This document shows positions 17,387 to 25,797 of a stretch of DNA of 53,940 bases, piece after piece. The DNA lies in assembly GCA_964536835.1 (NCBI GenBank), contig CAZIAZ010000013.1, positions 1 through 53,940 of the forward strand, written 5' to 3'. The notes beneath the pieces were generated by a model that did no database searches, had not been told where the DNA came from, and saw nothing but the letters and a program-made list of their open reading frames with translations. This DNA is from DAONFI01 sp035403485. GTDB taxonomy: Bacteria > Planctomycetota > Phycisphaerae > SM23-33. Within the stretch, counting starts at the first letter, position 1; each line of letters starts with the position of its first letter. The position numbers and the translations under genes were made by a program.

Positions 17387-17456
17387 TGCCCCTGCGCCTG
17401 GTGTGGACGCCGAGCAACATAATTTCTGCCCCTGCGCCTGGTGTGGACGCCGAACA
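17387..17456. repeat. Two 30-bp direct repeats upstream of nifJ
   Basis: The copies lie at 17387-17416 and 17427-17456, 40 bp apart, with one mismatch (G/A). The shared core includes CCTGCGCCTGGTGTGGACGC. They sit 37-106 bases upstream of the nifJ start. The spacing is close to four helical turns, so a pair of binding sites is possible. The 358-bp gap holds no other gene that I can see. Confidence 0.8.
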
Positions 17457-17708
17457 GATGCCCTTTCCGCGAATGCAGAAACTGGAACTTGTCATTCTCG
17501 CAAATTTTGCGTCTGAATTCAACGCTTTTCGGAGGCTGTGTAAAAATAGCTGAGTGGAAATATCGGCATGGAGTGGTTCGCGAATTTTTTTGCTTTTAGA
17601 ACTTTCAAAATATGACTGCATTCTTCATGGGTTAAAAACGCGGCGGCAAAGTTTTTACACTTCAACAATTTACGACGTACTCAAAGCGCTGTCCGGCTGA
17701 CGTGATTT

Positions 17709-18422
17709 TCAGTTGTCAGCCTTGTCGGAAAAATTTTGTGAAGAAGATGATGATGAGTCTTTCCCGAAAAACGACTGCGATTCATTCTGCGGCCTGTTTA
17801 TCTGCACTATCGTCGTGTTTTCCGGAATATTCATGCGATTTTTACCGAATCCGAAAAGCCGCGCGATGAACCCCGGCTTTTTAAGTATCCGCGTATTCTT
17901 GAAATTATGAAGCGCCTCGCTGAACATTTCCCGCGTAGTACGGTCGAGTTCGAGCGATTTCTGACGCAGCTGTTCAAGCTCGGCGATAAGCTGCGAACGC
18001 TGTTGCTGAGTCACATCCATCATTTTCCGTTCGAGGTCGACGATTTCGTTTTTGACGTCGATTTCGCGCTGTTCAAGACGCCTGGCCAGCCGCTGTTCCT
18101 GCTCGGCCATGAATTTTCGCTGCAACAGCCAGAACAGCAGCGGCAGGGCGATGCCGATAATTGACAGCGTGAAAATCATCAGTTTCATTAGGCTTTCCTG
18201 CTTGGCCTGAAGCGTCTGGCTGGTTCGCTTGACCTGCGAGATGGTGTCCATCGCCTGCCGGGCCTCGTTGGCTGAGGGCATGACTTTCGAGTTAGACGCC
18301 GCCGATATGGTTGCGTCCTGCTCTTCGCAGCCGCACATCGTACATGCGCCGAAACTCAAAAAAACGCATATCGCCGACAACGACAGAATTTTAATCGCGG
18401 CTCTGCAAATTTTTATGGACAT
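17709..18422 (-). CDS. Unknown membrane-anchored coiled-coil protein
   Basis: I do not recognise this 237-aa protein. Residues 8-26 are hydrophobic and end in SFGAC, with a further CGC just after, so a signal peptide or lipoprotein signal is likely. A membrane segment lies at about 83-103 (FTLSIIGIALPLLFWLL). Residues 105-165 are charged and heptad-like (RRLEQREIDVKNEIVDLERK), suggesting a coiled coil. The end is rich in Ser, Gln and Asn. GGAG lies seven bases before the ATG. It follows uppS by 48 bp on the same strand, so it may be co-transcribed with purA and uppS. No function is proposed. Confidence 0.75.
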   Translation of the reverse strand: MSIKICRAAIKILSLSAICVFLSFGACTMCGCEEQDATISAASNSKVMPSANEARQAMDTISQVKRTSQTLQAKQESLMKLMIFTLSIIGIALPLLFWLLQRKFMAEQEQRLARRLEQREIDVKNEIVDLERKMMDVTQQQRSQLIAELEQLRQKSLELDRTTREMFSEALHNFKNTRILKKPGFIARLFGFGKNRMNIPENTTIVQINRPQNESQSFFGKDSSSSSSQNFSDKADN

Positions 18423-18470
18423 TGTGTCATCTCCTTTGCGAAGACATTTTGCACTTTCATCGCCATGATT

Positions 18471-19256
18471 TCAAGAGTCCGGCAGCATTTGCGTCAAGCC
18501 GCCGAATCGTCTGTTGCGACGGCTGTATGCGATGAGGGCTTTTTGGAATTCGGCTTCGTTGAAATCGGGCCAATGTTCCGGCGTAATATAGAACTCCGCA
18601 TACGAAAGCTGCCAGAGAAGATAATTGCTCAGCCGCATTTCGCCGGATGTACGTATTACGAGGTCAGGATCCGGTACGCCGGCTGTGTCCAGCGAGTCGC
18701 TTATCACCTGCTGGTCGATATCGTCAGGGGCCATTTCGCCTGCGGCTACCCGGCCGGCGATATTCCGCACCGCGCGAACAATCTCTTCACGCGAGCCGTA
18801 ATTCAACGCCAGGCAGAGAAACATGCCCGTATTTTTCGACGACTGTCTGACGGTTTCATCCAGTTCGTGCAGCACCATATCCGGCAGGCCCTGCCGTGAG
18901 CCGAGATGCCGCAGCCGGATGTTGTTTTCCATAACAGTCTCGCGTTCATGTGCAAGATATTCGGAAAACAGGTGCATGAGGGCGTCGACTTCTTCCGCCG
19001 GCCGTGACCAGTTCTGATGTGAAAAGCTGTAAAGGGTCAGTGCCTTGAGGCCCAGGCGAGCCGCTTCCTTGACTATCTGCCGGACTACTTTGGCGCCTTC
19101 TTTATGGCCGAACGGCCGCGGCAGGCCGCGCATCTGAGCCCATCGGCCATTGCCGTCCATTATTATGGCTATCGACTCCGGAAATTTCATCGGGTCACAG
19201 CCTATTTCCTGCCTCGCTTCATAAAAACGCTTTTCAAGCTGCTGCCCTGACATCAT
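18471..19256 (-). CDS. uppS: Isoprenyl transferase (undecaprenyl diphosphate synthase)
   Basis: Adds isopentenyl units in cis to farnesyl diphosphate, making the C55 carrier lipid for cell-wall and surface glycans. The 261-aa protein has the catalytic Asp34 in IIMDGNGRWA, then GHKEGAKVVR, LTLYSFSHQNWSRP, LNYGSREEIVRA and DLVIRTSGEMRLSNYLLWQ near the end, all family signatures. The first 23 residues are an extension with little likeness; an internal ATG at residue 23 is possible, but the ATGA overlap with purA favours the first. The product feeds the sugar transferase encoded at 8226. Confidence 0.94.
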   Translation of the reverse strand: MMSGQQLEKRFYEARQEIGCDPMKFPESIAIIMDGNGRWAQMRGLPRPFGHKEGAKVVRQIVKEAARLGLKALTLYSFSHQNWSRPAEEVDALMHLFSEYLAHERETVMENNIRLRHLGSRQGLPDMVLHELDETVRQSSKNTGMFLCLALNYGSREEIVRAVRNIAGRVAAGEMAPDDIDQQVISDSLDTAGVPDPDLVIRTSGEMRLSNYLLWQLSYAEFYITPEHWPDFNEAEFQKALIAYSRRNRRFGGLTQMLPDS

Positions 19257-20557
19257 GCGAGTTCCTTAATTTCCGATTCATGCAATATCGTCTGCGTACG
19301 TTCAGGGCCGACGCTGATTATGCCGACGGGTACGCCAACTATCTCACTTATACGGCGAACGTAATTCTGCGCCTCCGCCGGCAGTTCGGAAAATTTGCGA
19401 CAATCAGTTATATCCTGCTGCCAGCCAGGCATGGTTTCGTAGACGCATTCAACCTCGTCGAGCCGTGCAGGGTCGAAGTCTTTCACAATTTCACCGTCGA
19501 TTTTATAACCGGTGCATATCTTCAATTCGTCGAAGCCCGTCAATACGTCAAGCAGCATCAGGGCAAGTTCGTCCACGCCTGAAAGGCTGGCGGTATAGCG
19601 GACGACCATCGCATCCAGCCAGCCGCATCGTCTTGGCCGGCCGGTAGTTGTGCCGTATTCATGGCCGGCGTCGCGAATTGCCTGGCCGATTTCGTTGTCC
19701 AGCTCCGTCGGGAACGGCCCTGCGCCGACCCGCGTGGTGTATGCTTTCATTATCCCCAGCACACGGCCGACGCTTTTGGGCGAAACGCCTGCGCCTGCCG
19801 GTACGCCGCAGGCGGTAACCGGCGAACTCGTCACGTACGGATAAGTGCCGTGGTCGATATCGAGCATGCTGCCCTGGCCGCCTTCGAAAAGTATGCGACG
19901 GCCGGCTTGACATGCGTTGCGGAGCAGGGCGGACGTGTTGCATATCATCGGCGAAAGATTTTCCGCAAGGCTGCGGAACTGGGCGACGATAGTGCCGATG
20001 TCCATCGGAGCGGCGTTATAAAGTGCGGCAAAAACGGTGTTCTTCTGCTGGCCGATGTGCCGTATCTTCTGCTCAAGCGACGCGACGTCCAGTAAATCGC
20101 ATGCACGGATGGAGGTCGAACGGTTAGCCTTGTCGGCGTAACACGGGCCGATGCCTCTGGCCGTCGTGCCGATTTTATTTCGGCCCAGCGACTGTTCGTT
20201 TAACTTGTCCTGATACTTGTGCCACGGCATTACAAGCTGGGCACACGACGATATGCGGAAATTTTCTGAATCTATCCTTATGTGCCGTTCGCGAAGGGCG
20301 ACGATTTCACCCCATGCGACTTCCGGATCGAACGCCACGCCGTTGCCTATGACGTTAATCACTTTCTCGTGGAGTATGCCGCACGGAATGAGATGGAGGG
20401 CAAACTTCTCGCCGCCGGCTTTTACGGTATGGCCCGCATTAGCTCCGCCGCAGTAACGGGTTACATAACAACTCGTCCTCGCAAGGGCGTCGACTATCTT
20501 GCCTTTTCCTTCGTCGCCCCATTGTAACCCTACTACCGTTATATTGTTTGATTCCAT
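19253..20557 (-). CDS. purA: Adenylosuccinate synthetase
   Basis: Joins aspartate to IMP with GTP, the first committed step to AMP. The 434-aa protein starts with ITVVGLQWGDEGKGKIVD (P-loop-like GDEGKGK at 14-20), then GGANAGHTV, NKIGTTARGIGPCYADK, the switch region with FEGGQGSMLDIDHGTYPYVT, and TTTGRPRRCGWLD with KLTG-like C-terminal guanine binding. ATG 20557 is chosen because AAAGGA precedes it; the frame extends nine codons further. The last four bases overlap uppS, so the two are translationally coupled. Confidence 0.95.
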   Translation of the reverse strand: MESNNITVVGLQWGDEGKGKIVDALARTSCYVTRYCGGANAGHTVKAGGEKFALHLIPCGILHEKVINVIGNGVAFDPEVAWGEIVALRERHIRIDSENFRISSCAQLVMPWHKYQDKLNEQSLGRNKIGTTARGIGPCYADKANRSTSIRACDLLDVASLEQKIRHIGQQKNTVFAALYNAAPMDIGTIVAQFRSLAENLSPMICNTSALLRNACQAGRRILFEGGQGSMLDIDHGTYPYVTSSPVTACGVPAGAGVSPKSVGRVLGIMKAYTTRVGAGPFPTELDNEIGQAIRDAGHEYGTTTGRPRRCGWLDAMVVRYTASLSGVDELALMLLDVLTGFDELKICTGYKIDGEIVKDFDPARLDEVECVYETMPGWQQDITDCRKFSELPAEAQNYVRRISEIVGVPVGIISVGPERTQTILHESEIKELA

Positions 20558-20660
20558 CAATCGCATTCCTTTCTGCAAAGCCAATAAATCATATTCAACC
20601 CGCCGTTACAGTCAAGTCAAATGCTTTTTTTTTGCCGGCCGCCATCATTCAAATAAAACT

Positions 20661-20688
20661 TTGAATCAGGCTGCATTTTTTTTATAAT
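20661..20688 (+). promoter_or_regulatory. Sigma-70 type promoter of the 20739 gene
   Basis: TTGAAT (20661-20666) and a perfect TATAAT (20683-20688) with a 16-base spacer, 50 bases before the next gene on this strand. Confidence 0.65.
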
Positions 20689-20738
20689 CAATCTGGTAGG
20701 TTTTCATTTTTCAGTTGTTGAATATCTGGAGATGTACT

Positions 20739-21047
20739 TTGTCGGATGATGATAAAAATCGTGCCATGCTCATAGGGCTTGGCCTTGATAATCAGGATGG
20801 CCATATCAGGATTACAAAAGGCAAGAATTTTCATCTTATGGGCGGCTCGCGTGAAACTCACGAAGAGATGCAGGAAAAGTGCATAAAATTCAACGAAAAA
20901 CTGGACGTTCGCGGGAAACAGCTGGAGGATTTGGAAAAAAAAGAATTTTTCGAACTAGCCTGCGAATGCCGGATGAACGTAGTGGCCGCCTCGCCGCATA
21001 AGCAGCCTGACGGCCAAATCCGGAAAAACCCTCGTCGCGACGGATAA
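20739..21047 (+). CDS. Small protein of unknown function (102 aa)
   Basis: Start is TTG 20739, six bases after GGAGA; the ATG at 20715 precedes the ribosome site and is less likely. The protein is hydrophilic with no signal or membrane segment. It begins MSDDDKNRAMLIGLGLDNQ and carries GHIRITKGKNFHLMGGS, then a Glu/Lys-rich helical stretch. A closely similar N-terminal pattern is, as I recall, shared by short uncharacterised proteins of planctomycetes; this is memory, not a search. It has its own promoter and is followed by a 205-bp gap. Confidence 0.7.
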   Translation: MSDDDKNRAMLIGLGLDNQDGHIRITKGKNFHLMGGSRETHEEMQEKCIKFNEKLDVRGKQLEDLEKKEFFELACECRMNVVAASPHKQPDGQIRKNPRRDG

Positions 21048-21252
21048 GCGGCGTTTTATGCCCCTCATGGACGGCCGGCAAACATATAACGGAATAAACA
21101 GATTATTCGTGATATTTGCCGCAGCAGTTCAGTATTCCTTAACATGCAGCTTGTCGATTGCCTTGCTTACCGTTAGCTATCCCGACAAAATGCGTGGATA
21201 AGGAGTGCCAGCCGACGTAAACGGTGGATACGCTTACGTGGGAGATAGTGAC

Positions 21253-21438
21253 ATGAGGTGTTATCGTCCGAGTTATTTCAGAATGCCCCGCATCATGCAG
21301 GAAAACTCGCTGATACGGGAAAAGCAGGCTAATCTCGAAAAGTACATTCACAACGTCGAAGACGGCGTGCCGATATTCACGCCGGAAGAGTCTCGCGATA
21401 CGTGCCGATTTTTCAGCAAGGATGGACGCGATAAATGA
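21253..21438 (+). CDS. Small unknown protein coupled to ispE (61 aa)
   Basis: I do not recognise it. ATG 21253 has GGGAG (21240-21244) eight bases before, and the stop overlaps the ispE start (ATGA), which argues for translational coupling. The protein has a basic start (MRCYRPSYFRMPRIMQ), then a charged helix and an acidic middle. An inverted repeat ACGTAA...TTACGT (about 21219-21239) ends right before the ribosome site and could mask it. It may simply serve to couple translation. Confidence 0.55.
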   Translation: MRCYRPSYFRMPRIMQENSLIREKQANLEKYIHNVEDGVPIFTPEESRDTCRFFSKDGRDK

Positions 21439-22313
21439 CTGACAACCGAACCGCAAACGAAGCTTCGCAGAGTGCGTTGGAGCACAATGCGCCGGCGAAG
21501 ATAAATCTCAATCTGCTGGTCGGCCCTGTCGGCGATGACGGTTTTCATCCCATAGACTCGGTTGCAGCCAAAGTATCCCTGTTTGACCGCGTCTGCGTGA
21601 CGCCGCGTAACGACGGCGAAATCACGTGCAGCGTCAGCGGGGCTATAGATTGCGGGCCGCTCGAAAAAAACCTGGCATACAGGGCGGCGGCGCTGTTTCG
21701 CGAAATCAATGACTGTCCGGGCGTGGATATTGCGATACACAAAAAAATTCCTACCGGCGGCGGATTGGGGGGCGGCTCGTCCGACTGTGCGACGGTATTG
21801 ATGGCGATGAACGACATGTTCGGTTCACCGATGTCCCGCGAATCGTTAGCCGCGGCAGGGGGGCGGCTGGGCAGCGATGTGCCGTTTTTCATGTACGACG
21901 GCTGTTGCAGAATGACCGGCAGGGGAGATAACATCACGCCGCTGGCTGTCAGCAGTTTTCACGCGGTTCTCATGTTTCCGGGTTTTCCATGTCCCACGGG
22001 CGAAGTTTATTGCTCCTACGACCAGAATCCACAAACTCTGGAAGGCCAGCTGGATGATGAAATATGGCAGAGCCCGTGCGGGTTATGGGAATCGTTGCTG
22101 GTGAATTATCTTGAAGAGGGGGCGTTTAGGCTGGCACCGGAGCTGGGACTGCTGCAAAGCCGCCTGAAAGTCACAACAGACAAACTCATCCACATGTCCG
22201 GCAGCGGCAGCACTCTTTTTTCTATCTTTGAGACGCGCGATGCCGCCGAAGTGTTCGCGCGGCTGGTAAATGAAGAATTCAGCCTGCCTTGCGAAATCGC
22301 ATCCAGCTTTTAG
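21435..22313 (+). CDS. ispE: 4-diphosphocytidyl-2-C-methyl-D-erythritol kinase
   Basis: Phosphorylates CDP-ME with ATP in the non-mevalonate (MEP) route to isoprenoids, the precursors used by UppS. The 292-aa protein is a GHMP kinase: APAKINLNLLVG near residues 18-29 (catalytic Lys in AKINL), the ATP loop PTGGGLGGGSSDCA near 106-119, an Asp in GSDVPFFMYDG, and the C-terminal GSGSTLFSIF. Length is normal. It is the last gene before the tRNA. Confidence 0.92.
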   Translation: MTDNRTANEASQSALEHNAPAKINLNLLVGPVGDDGFHPIDSVAAKVSLFDRVCVTPRNDGEITCSVSGAIDCGPLEKNLAYRAAALFREINDCPGVDIAIHKKIPTGGGLGGGSSDCATVLMAMNDMFGSPMSRESLAAAGGRLGSDVPFFMYDGCCRMTGRGDNITPLAVSSFHAVLMFPGFPCPTGEVYCSYDQNPQTLEGQLDDEIWQSPCGLWESLLVNYLEEGAFRLAPELGLLQSRLKVTTDKLIHMSGSGSTLFSIFETRDAAEVFARLVNEEFSLPCEIASSF

Positions 22314-22417
22314 AACAATTCTCGAAAGTCTTTTCCTTCTTGTCAAAAAACCTTAATGCATTTCAGGTTTGAGACTTCCAGCCGCAGAAATAATTTTGCA
22401 AAAAGCCCCAGATATGC

Positions 22418-22446
22418 TTGACGCCAGCGATGTTAACTGGTAAAAG
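22418..22446 (+). promoter_or_regulatory. Promoter of tRNA-Ala
   Basis: TTGACG (22418-22423) and TAAAAG (22441-22446) are 17 bases apart, ending 13 bases before the mature tRNA. Confidence 0.6.
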
Positions 22447-22459
22447 ATTCGTCCTGACT

Positions 22460-22532
22460 GGGGCTGTGGCGCAGTTGGGAGCGCGTCTGCATGGCATGCA
22501 GAAGGTCAGGGGTTCGAACCCCCTCAGCTCCA
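22460..22532 (+). tRNA. tRNA-Ala (anticodon GGC)
   Basis: 73-nt cloverleaf. Acceptor GGGGCTG pairs with CAGCTCC (one G-T pair), the anticodon loop ATGGCAT between TCTGC and GCAGA gives anticodon GGC for GCC codons, and GGTTCGAACCC forms the T arm. Discriminator A. CCA is not encoded. Confidence 0.97.
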
Positions 22533-22563
22533 TTTTTTTTTGTAGAAAATTATTTAAAAAATT

Positions 22564-22598
22564 AAAAAACCGTCCGGATAATTCCGGATGGTTTTTTA
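22564..22598 (+). terminator. Terminator after tRNA-Ala
   Basis: AAAACCGTCCGGA, a TAAT loop, then TCCGGATGGTTTTTT. The stem is long with one G-T pair and has T on one side and A on the other, so it could also end the convergent ABC ATPase transcript, whose stop is at 22646. Confidence 0.85.
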
Positions 22599-22645
22599 AT
22601 TGGAAATTCCGGCTCAGCCGCCCTGCAACAGGCCTCATAATTAAG

Positions 22646-23437
22646 TTATCGGACTCTTGCAGTGTAGCGTCCGCCGAAATATCCAACCTCAATAGGAATG
22701 CCGTAAAGTTCTGTCATTAAATCACTTGTAAGAGTCTGCCTGATTGGCCCAGCCGCCACGATTCCACCCGATTTTATCGCCAATATATGCGTAAAACACG
22801 GTAGAATTTCGTCGATATGATGCGTAACGTATATAATCGAGCTCAGCGCCGCCGAATGGCCGTTGCCGGCGAGTTCGGCGATGGTTTTTAAGACAAATTC
22901 GCGGGCAGCTATATCCAGGCCGGCACACGGTTCATCCAGAATAAGCATTTCGGGGCTATAAACCAGGCTGCGGGCAATCAGAACTTTTCGCTGTTCGCCG
23001 AGTGACAATAATGAAAATCGGCGGCTGGCCAGGTAGCCGCAGCCGAGCATATCAAGCATTGTTTGGGCTGTATGAATCTGCCGCGTAGTCGGCGAATCGA
23101 AAAGGCCGGTGGAATCAAAAAATCCGCTCAAGACAATCTGCAACGCAGTCTGATGTTTTTTGATGAAATGGTCTATGCCGGTGCTGGCCAAACCTATCCG
23201 ACGACGGTGAGTATGAATGTCAACCTCACCCAGCCGTTCGTCCAGCAGCGTAACACGGCCGACGTTCGGCCATTCGTAGCCCGTGATGACTTCCAGCATT
23301 GACGTTTTGCCGGAACCGTTCGGCCCAAGCAAAACCCATCGCTGGCCGGCTAAAACTTCCCATGCAATATCATGCAAAATCTCCACGCCGCCACGCGACA
23401 AACATACGCCTTCAAGTTTTATCTGTAACTCAGCCAT
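22646..23437 (-). CDS. ABC transporter ATP-binding protein (ModF/PhnC-like, solitary)
   Basis: A 263-aa ATPase with Walker A GPNGSGKTS (38-46), signature LSLGEQRKV, Walker B MLILDEPCAGLD and a switch His in YVTHHIDE. The first Gly of the signature LSGGQ is Leu, a change common in ModF-like and IlvY-adjacent solitary ATPases. No permease or binding protein is adjacent, so its partner is unknown or it acts alone, for example in a non-transport role. ATG 23437 is supported by GGAAG; the open frame extends eight more codons. Confidence 0.85.
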   Translation of the reverse strand: MAELQIKLEGVCLSRGGVEILHDIAWEVLAGQRWVLLGPNGSGKTSMLEVITGYEWPNVGRVTLLDERLGEVDIHTHRRRIGLASTGIDHFIKKHQTALQIVLSGFFDSTGLFDSPTTRQIHTAQTMLDMLGCGYLASRRFSLLSLGEQRKVLIARSLVYSPEMLILDEPCAGLDIAAREFVLKTIAELAGNGHSAALSSIIYVTHHIDEILPCFTHILAIKSGGIVAAGPIRQTLTSDLMTELYGIPIEVGYFGGRYTARVR

Positions 23438-23959
23438 GATACTTCCAGGTAAAAGTAACAAGAATCAAAAAACAACTTACAAGCAAGTAAGCAGGATTCA
23501 AGAGCCAAATTTCAAGCACCCCAAAATATCGAATAATGATTATTCGGGAAATTTAAAACTTGTTTTTTTTGAAGTTTTTAAATTTTTTACTCAAAGTGAC
23601 CGATTCGCGTTATAAGGTTCGATAAAGACTTATTTTGCAAGCAGTTACGATATATGTGTCAAATGGTTCGGTCAGTTTGAATTTTTTAAATAAATTACGT
23701 GTATGTTGTCATCTTGTTTATTGAAACTTTTAACTGATAAAGTAACAAGAGTAAAAAAGTAATTTGCAAGGAAGTAAAAATGTAAATATTTGCAAATAAA
23801 AGACTTGCAACGCAACATAATATATATTATCGGACGCAATGGGTGTGGATGTTTTATTATGAAATTAAATCTGGTGCCGGAAACTTAAAAACTCCAAAAG
23901 TTCGTACATACTTTTATTTCCCCTTCAATCTGCAATTTGAAATTCCGCAATTTGAAATT
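23438..23959. other. 522-bp AT-rich gap with degenerate repeats
   Basis: No gene is seen. It holds the short copy of the palindromic element (23593-23682). Two diverged copies of an about 43-bp sequence beginning AAAGTAACAAGA lie near 23452-23495 and 23740-23783. A direct repeat GCAATTTGAAATTC occurs at 23932 and 23947. The stretch looks like non-coding, repeat-rich filler downstream of dnaA. Confidence 0.6.
23593..23682 (+). repeat. Palindromic dispersed element, short copy
   Basis: Matches 445-520 over its first 76 bases, including 28 identical bases around GACTTATTTTGCAAGCAG, then jumps directly to GGTCAGTTTGAAT, the right end of the long copy (611-623). About 90 bp present in the long copy, the whole right arm with the nested hairpin, is missing. 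The start AAAGTGACC and end GGTCAGTTT are kept. Confidence 0.7.
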
Positions 23960-25384
23960 CTAATAATTAAGCTGTTCTTCCAAAAGTTGCAGGATTGTTT
24001 TCGCAGGCATGGATTTTACGCCAGCCGGCGTATTCCAGTCGATATTTTCATCTTTATTTATCGACTGCTCGATTCGCTGGACAGCCAGCACTACGGAGCT
24101 GTGATTTTTGCCCATGAACCGGCCGATTTCCGGAAAACTCATCGGCGTATAGCGGCGGGCCAATAACATAGCCACCATGCGAGCCGCCGAAACGGTCTTT
24201 GTACGGCGTGACGAATGGATATCAGCCGGCGTTACGCCGAAAAACGGAGCGACGACGGCTTCTATATCGCCGAGCGTGGTTGCGCTGTCTGTACGTGCCA
24301 GGTGGTCGCTCAGCGCTTCCCGTACCAGCGTCAGGTTTATCGGTTCTTCCTGCAAGGCTGCGATAGCCGAAAGTTTCACCGCCGTGCCTTCCAGTTCCCT
24401 CACCGAGCCGCGGATATGTACGGCGATATAATCGGCGACTTCCGGCGAAAGTGCAAGTTTCAACCCGGCTGCTTTGCGGCGAAGAATCTCCAGCCGCGTA
24501 TCTTTGTCCGGCGAGTCAACCTTTACGACCATGCCGGCTAAAAAACGGCTGACGAGGCCTTCGTTCAGGTCGCCGACCAGCCGCGGATGAGAATCCGACG
24601 CGAGAATAATCTGGCGGCCGGCGGATTCAATGGCGTTGAACGTGTGCAGAAATTCATCTTGAGTTGCCCGCTTGGCAGCCAGGAAATGCACATCGTCTAT
24701 CGCCAGCAAATCAAGGCTGCGATATTTTTCGCGGAACTCCCCTGCCTTCTGCGTTCGGACGGCGGCGATGAATTCATTTGTAAACTGTTCGCCTGTGACG
24801 TATCGCCATCGCAACGGCCTGCCGTTTTCCGTCTGTGCGCTCGCTAATTCATTGCATATGCCCTGCAACAGGTGCGTCTTGCCCACGCCGCACGGCCCAT
24901 GTACGAAAAGTTGCGTAAAATTGCGATTGTCGGGATTGGCGGCATTCAGGGCGGCCTGGTATGCCAGATAGTTGCTCGGCCCGACGACGAAATCCCTCAG
25001 GCGGTATTTGAGCTGTTGGTTGGCGGGAAGTTTTCTCGGCCGGACGCGGCCCTGCGTGGTACGCTTGACAATTTCAGCCTGCATATCGAAGTCGCGTTTG
25101 CTGCATTGCGAACTGAGCGACGCATCCACCGTTACAACCACCGGCAGCCGGCGGCGAGTATGCTGGAAAAACGACTCCACAAGGTCGCTCTGGTAATGAT
25201 GCTCTATCCAGTTTGCAACGAACGGATTGGGAACGAGTACCTTTATGTGGTCGTCGCCGAACGCTACTTCCGTGCCGTGCTTGAACCATGCGTTGAATTT
25301 TTGCGGCCCTATACGATCCTGCAGCGTAGTCATAACCGGTTTTAGCATTTGCTCTGCGCAGAGATCTTCCGCAATCATGGTCAT
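23960..25384 (-). CDS. dnaA: Chromosomal replication initiator protein DnaA
   Basis: Binds DnaA boxes at the origin and opens the DNA. The 474-aa protein has domain I (about 12-90), a basic linker, the AAA+ domain with Walker A GPCGVGKT (163-170), Walker B LLAIDDVHFL (about 228-237), sensor region RFLAGMVVKV, and domain IV with a helix-turn-helix ending in GKNHSSVVLAVQRIE (the DHTTV region, here NHSSV). AGGGAATAAGT precedes ATG 25384. The region just upstream holds DnaA boxes. dnaN and gyrB, often next to dnaA, are not here. Confidence 0.97.
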   Translation of the reverse strand: MTMIAEDLCAEQMLKPVMTTLQDRIGPQKFNAWFKHGTEVAFGDDHIKVLVPNPFVANWIEHHYQSDLVESFFQHTRRRLPVVVTVDASLSSQCSKRDFDMQAEIVKRTTQGRVRPRKLPANQQLKYRLRDFVVGPSNYLAYQAALNAANPDNRNFTQLFVHGPCGVGKTHLLQGICNELASAQTENGRPLRWRYVTGEQFTNEFIAAVRTQKAGEFREKYRSLDLLAIDDVHFLAAKRATQDEFLHTFNAIESAGRQIILASDSHPRLVGDLNEGLVSRFLAGMVVKVDSPDKDTRLEILRRKAAGLKLALSPEVADYIAVHIRGSVRELEGTAVKLSAIAALQEEPINLTLVREALSDHLARTDSATTLGDIEAVVAPFFGVTPADIHSSRRTKTVSAARMVAMLLARRYTPMSFPEIGRFMGKNHSSVVLAVQRIEQSINKDENIDWNTPAGVKSMPAKTILQLLEEQLNY

Positions 25385-25797
25385 ACTTATTCCCTTTGTA
25401 TTTTATGAAAACTGTCTCACTTTTATCGTTGCAAGCCGTTCTTCCCGTGACGAACTGCATAAATATCACAGGCTTTCAGCCAATCGCCGCTGCTCATGAG
25501 CAGCAACGACTGACACACTTTACGTCCGAGGTTCATACGGGTCAACACTAAAGAATTACAAAACTTATCCACACATGATAACCGCATAGTCAAAACGAAC
25601 TTAACCGTAAAAAAAAACTTCTCTCCACGACTTATCCACAAGCTGCGTTTTTTATTGGGGATAACTCGGCTGTACCGTTGAAATAATCGCAAAAGTATGT
25701 TTTTCTTCGCTGTTTTGGATTCGCGGCAGACAAATTATCTGTTAGCAATTCCTAAAAAACGCCAATGCGTCAAAGGTAAAATTAACGACAAACCGAA
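25385..25797. other. Probable replication origin (oriC) region
   Basis: The 413-bp gap upstream of dnaA holds two perfect DnaA boxes TTATCCACA (25565-25573 and 25632-25640) and a near match TTATCCCCA on the minus strand (25656-25664), among AT-rich tracts. Gene direction switches across this point. A short open frame over it on the minus strand (25423-25692) is judged spurious. Confidence 0.75.

Noticed and set aside
25423..25692. 89-residue frame on the minus strand over oriC
   Set aside because: It spans DnaA boxes, has a composition unlike proteins and no ribosome site.
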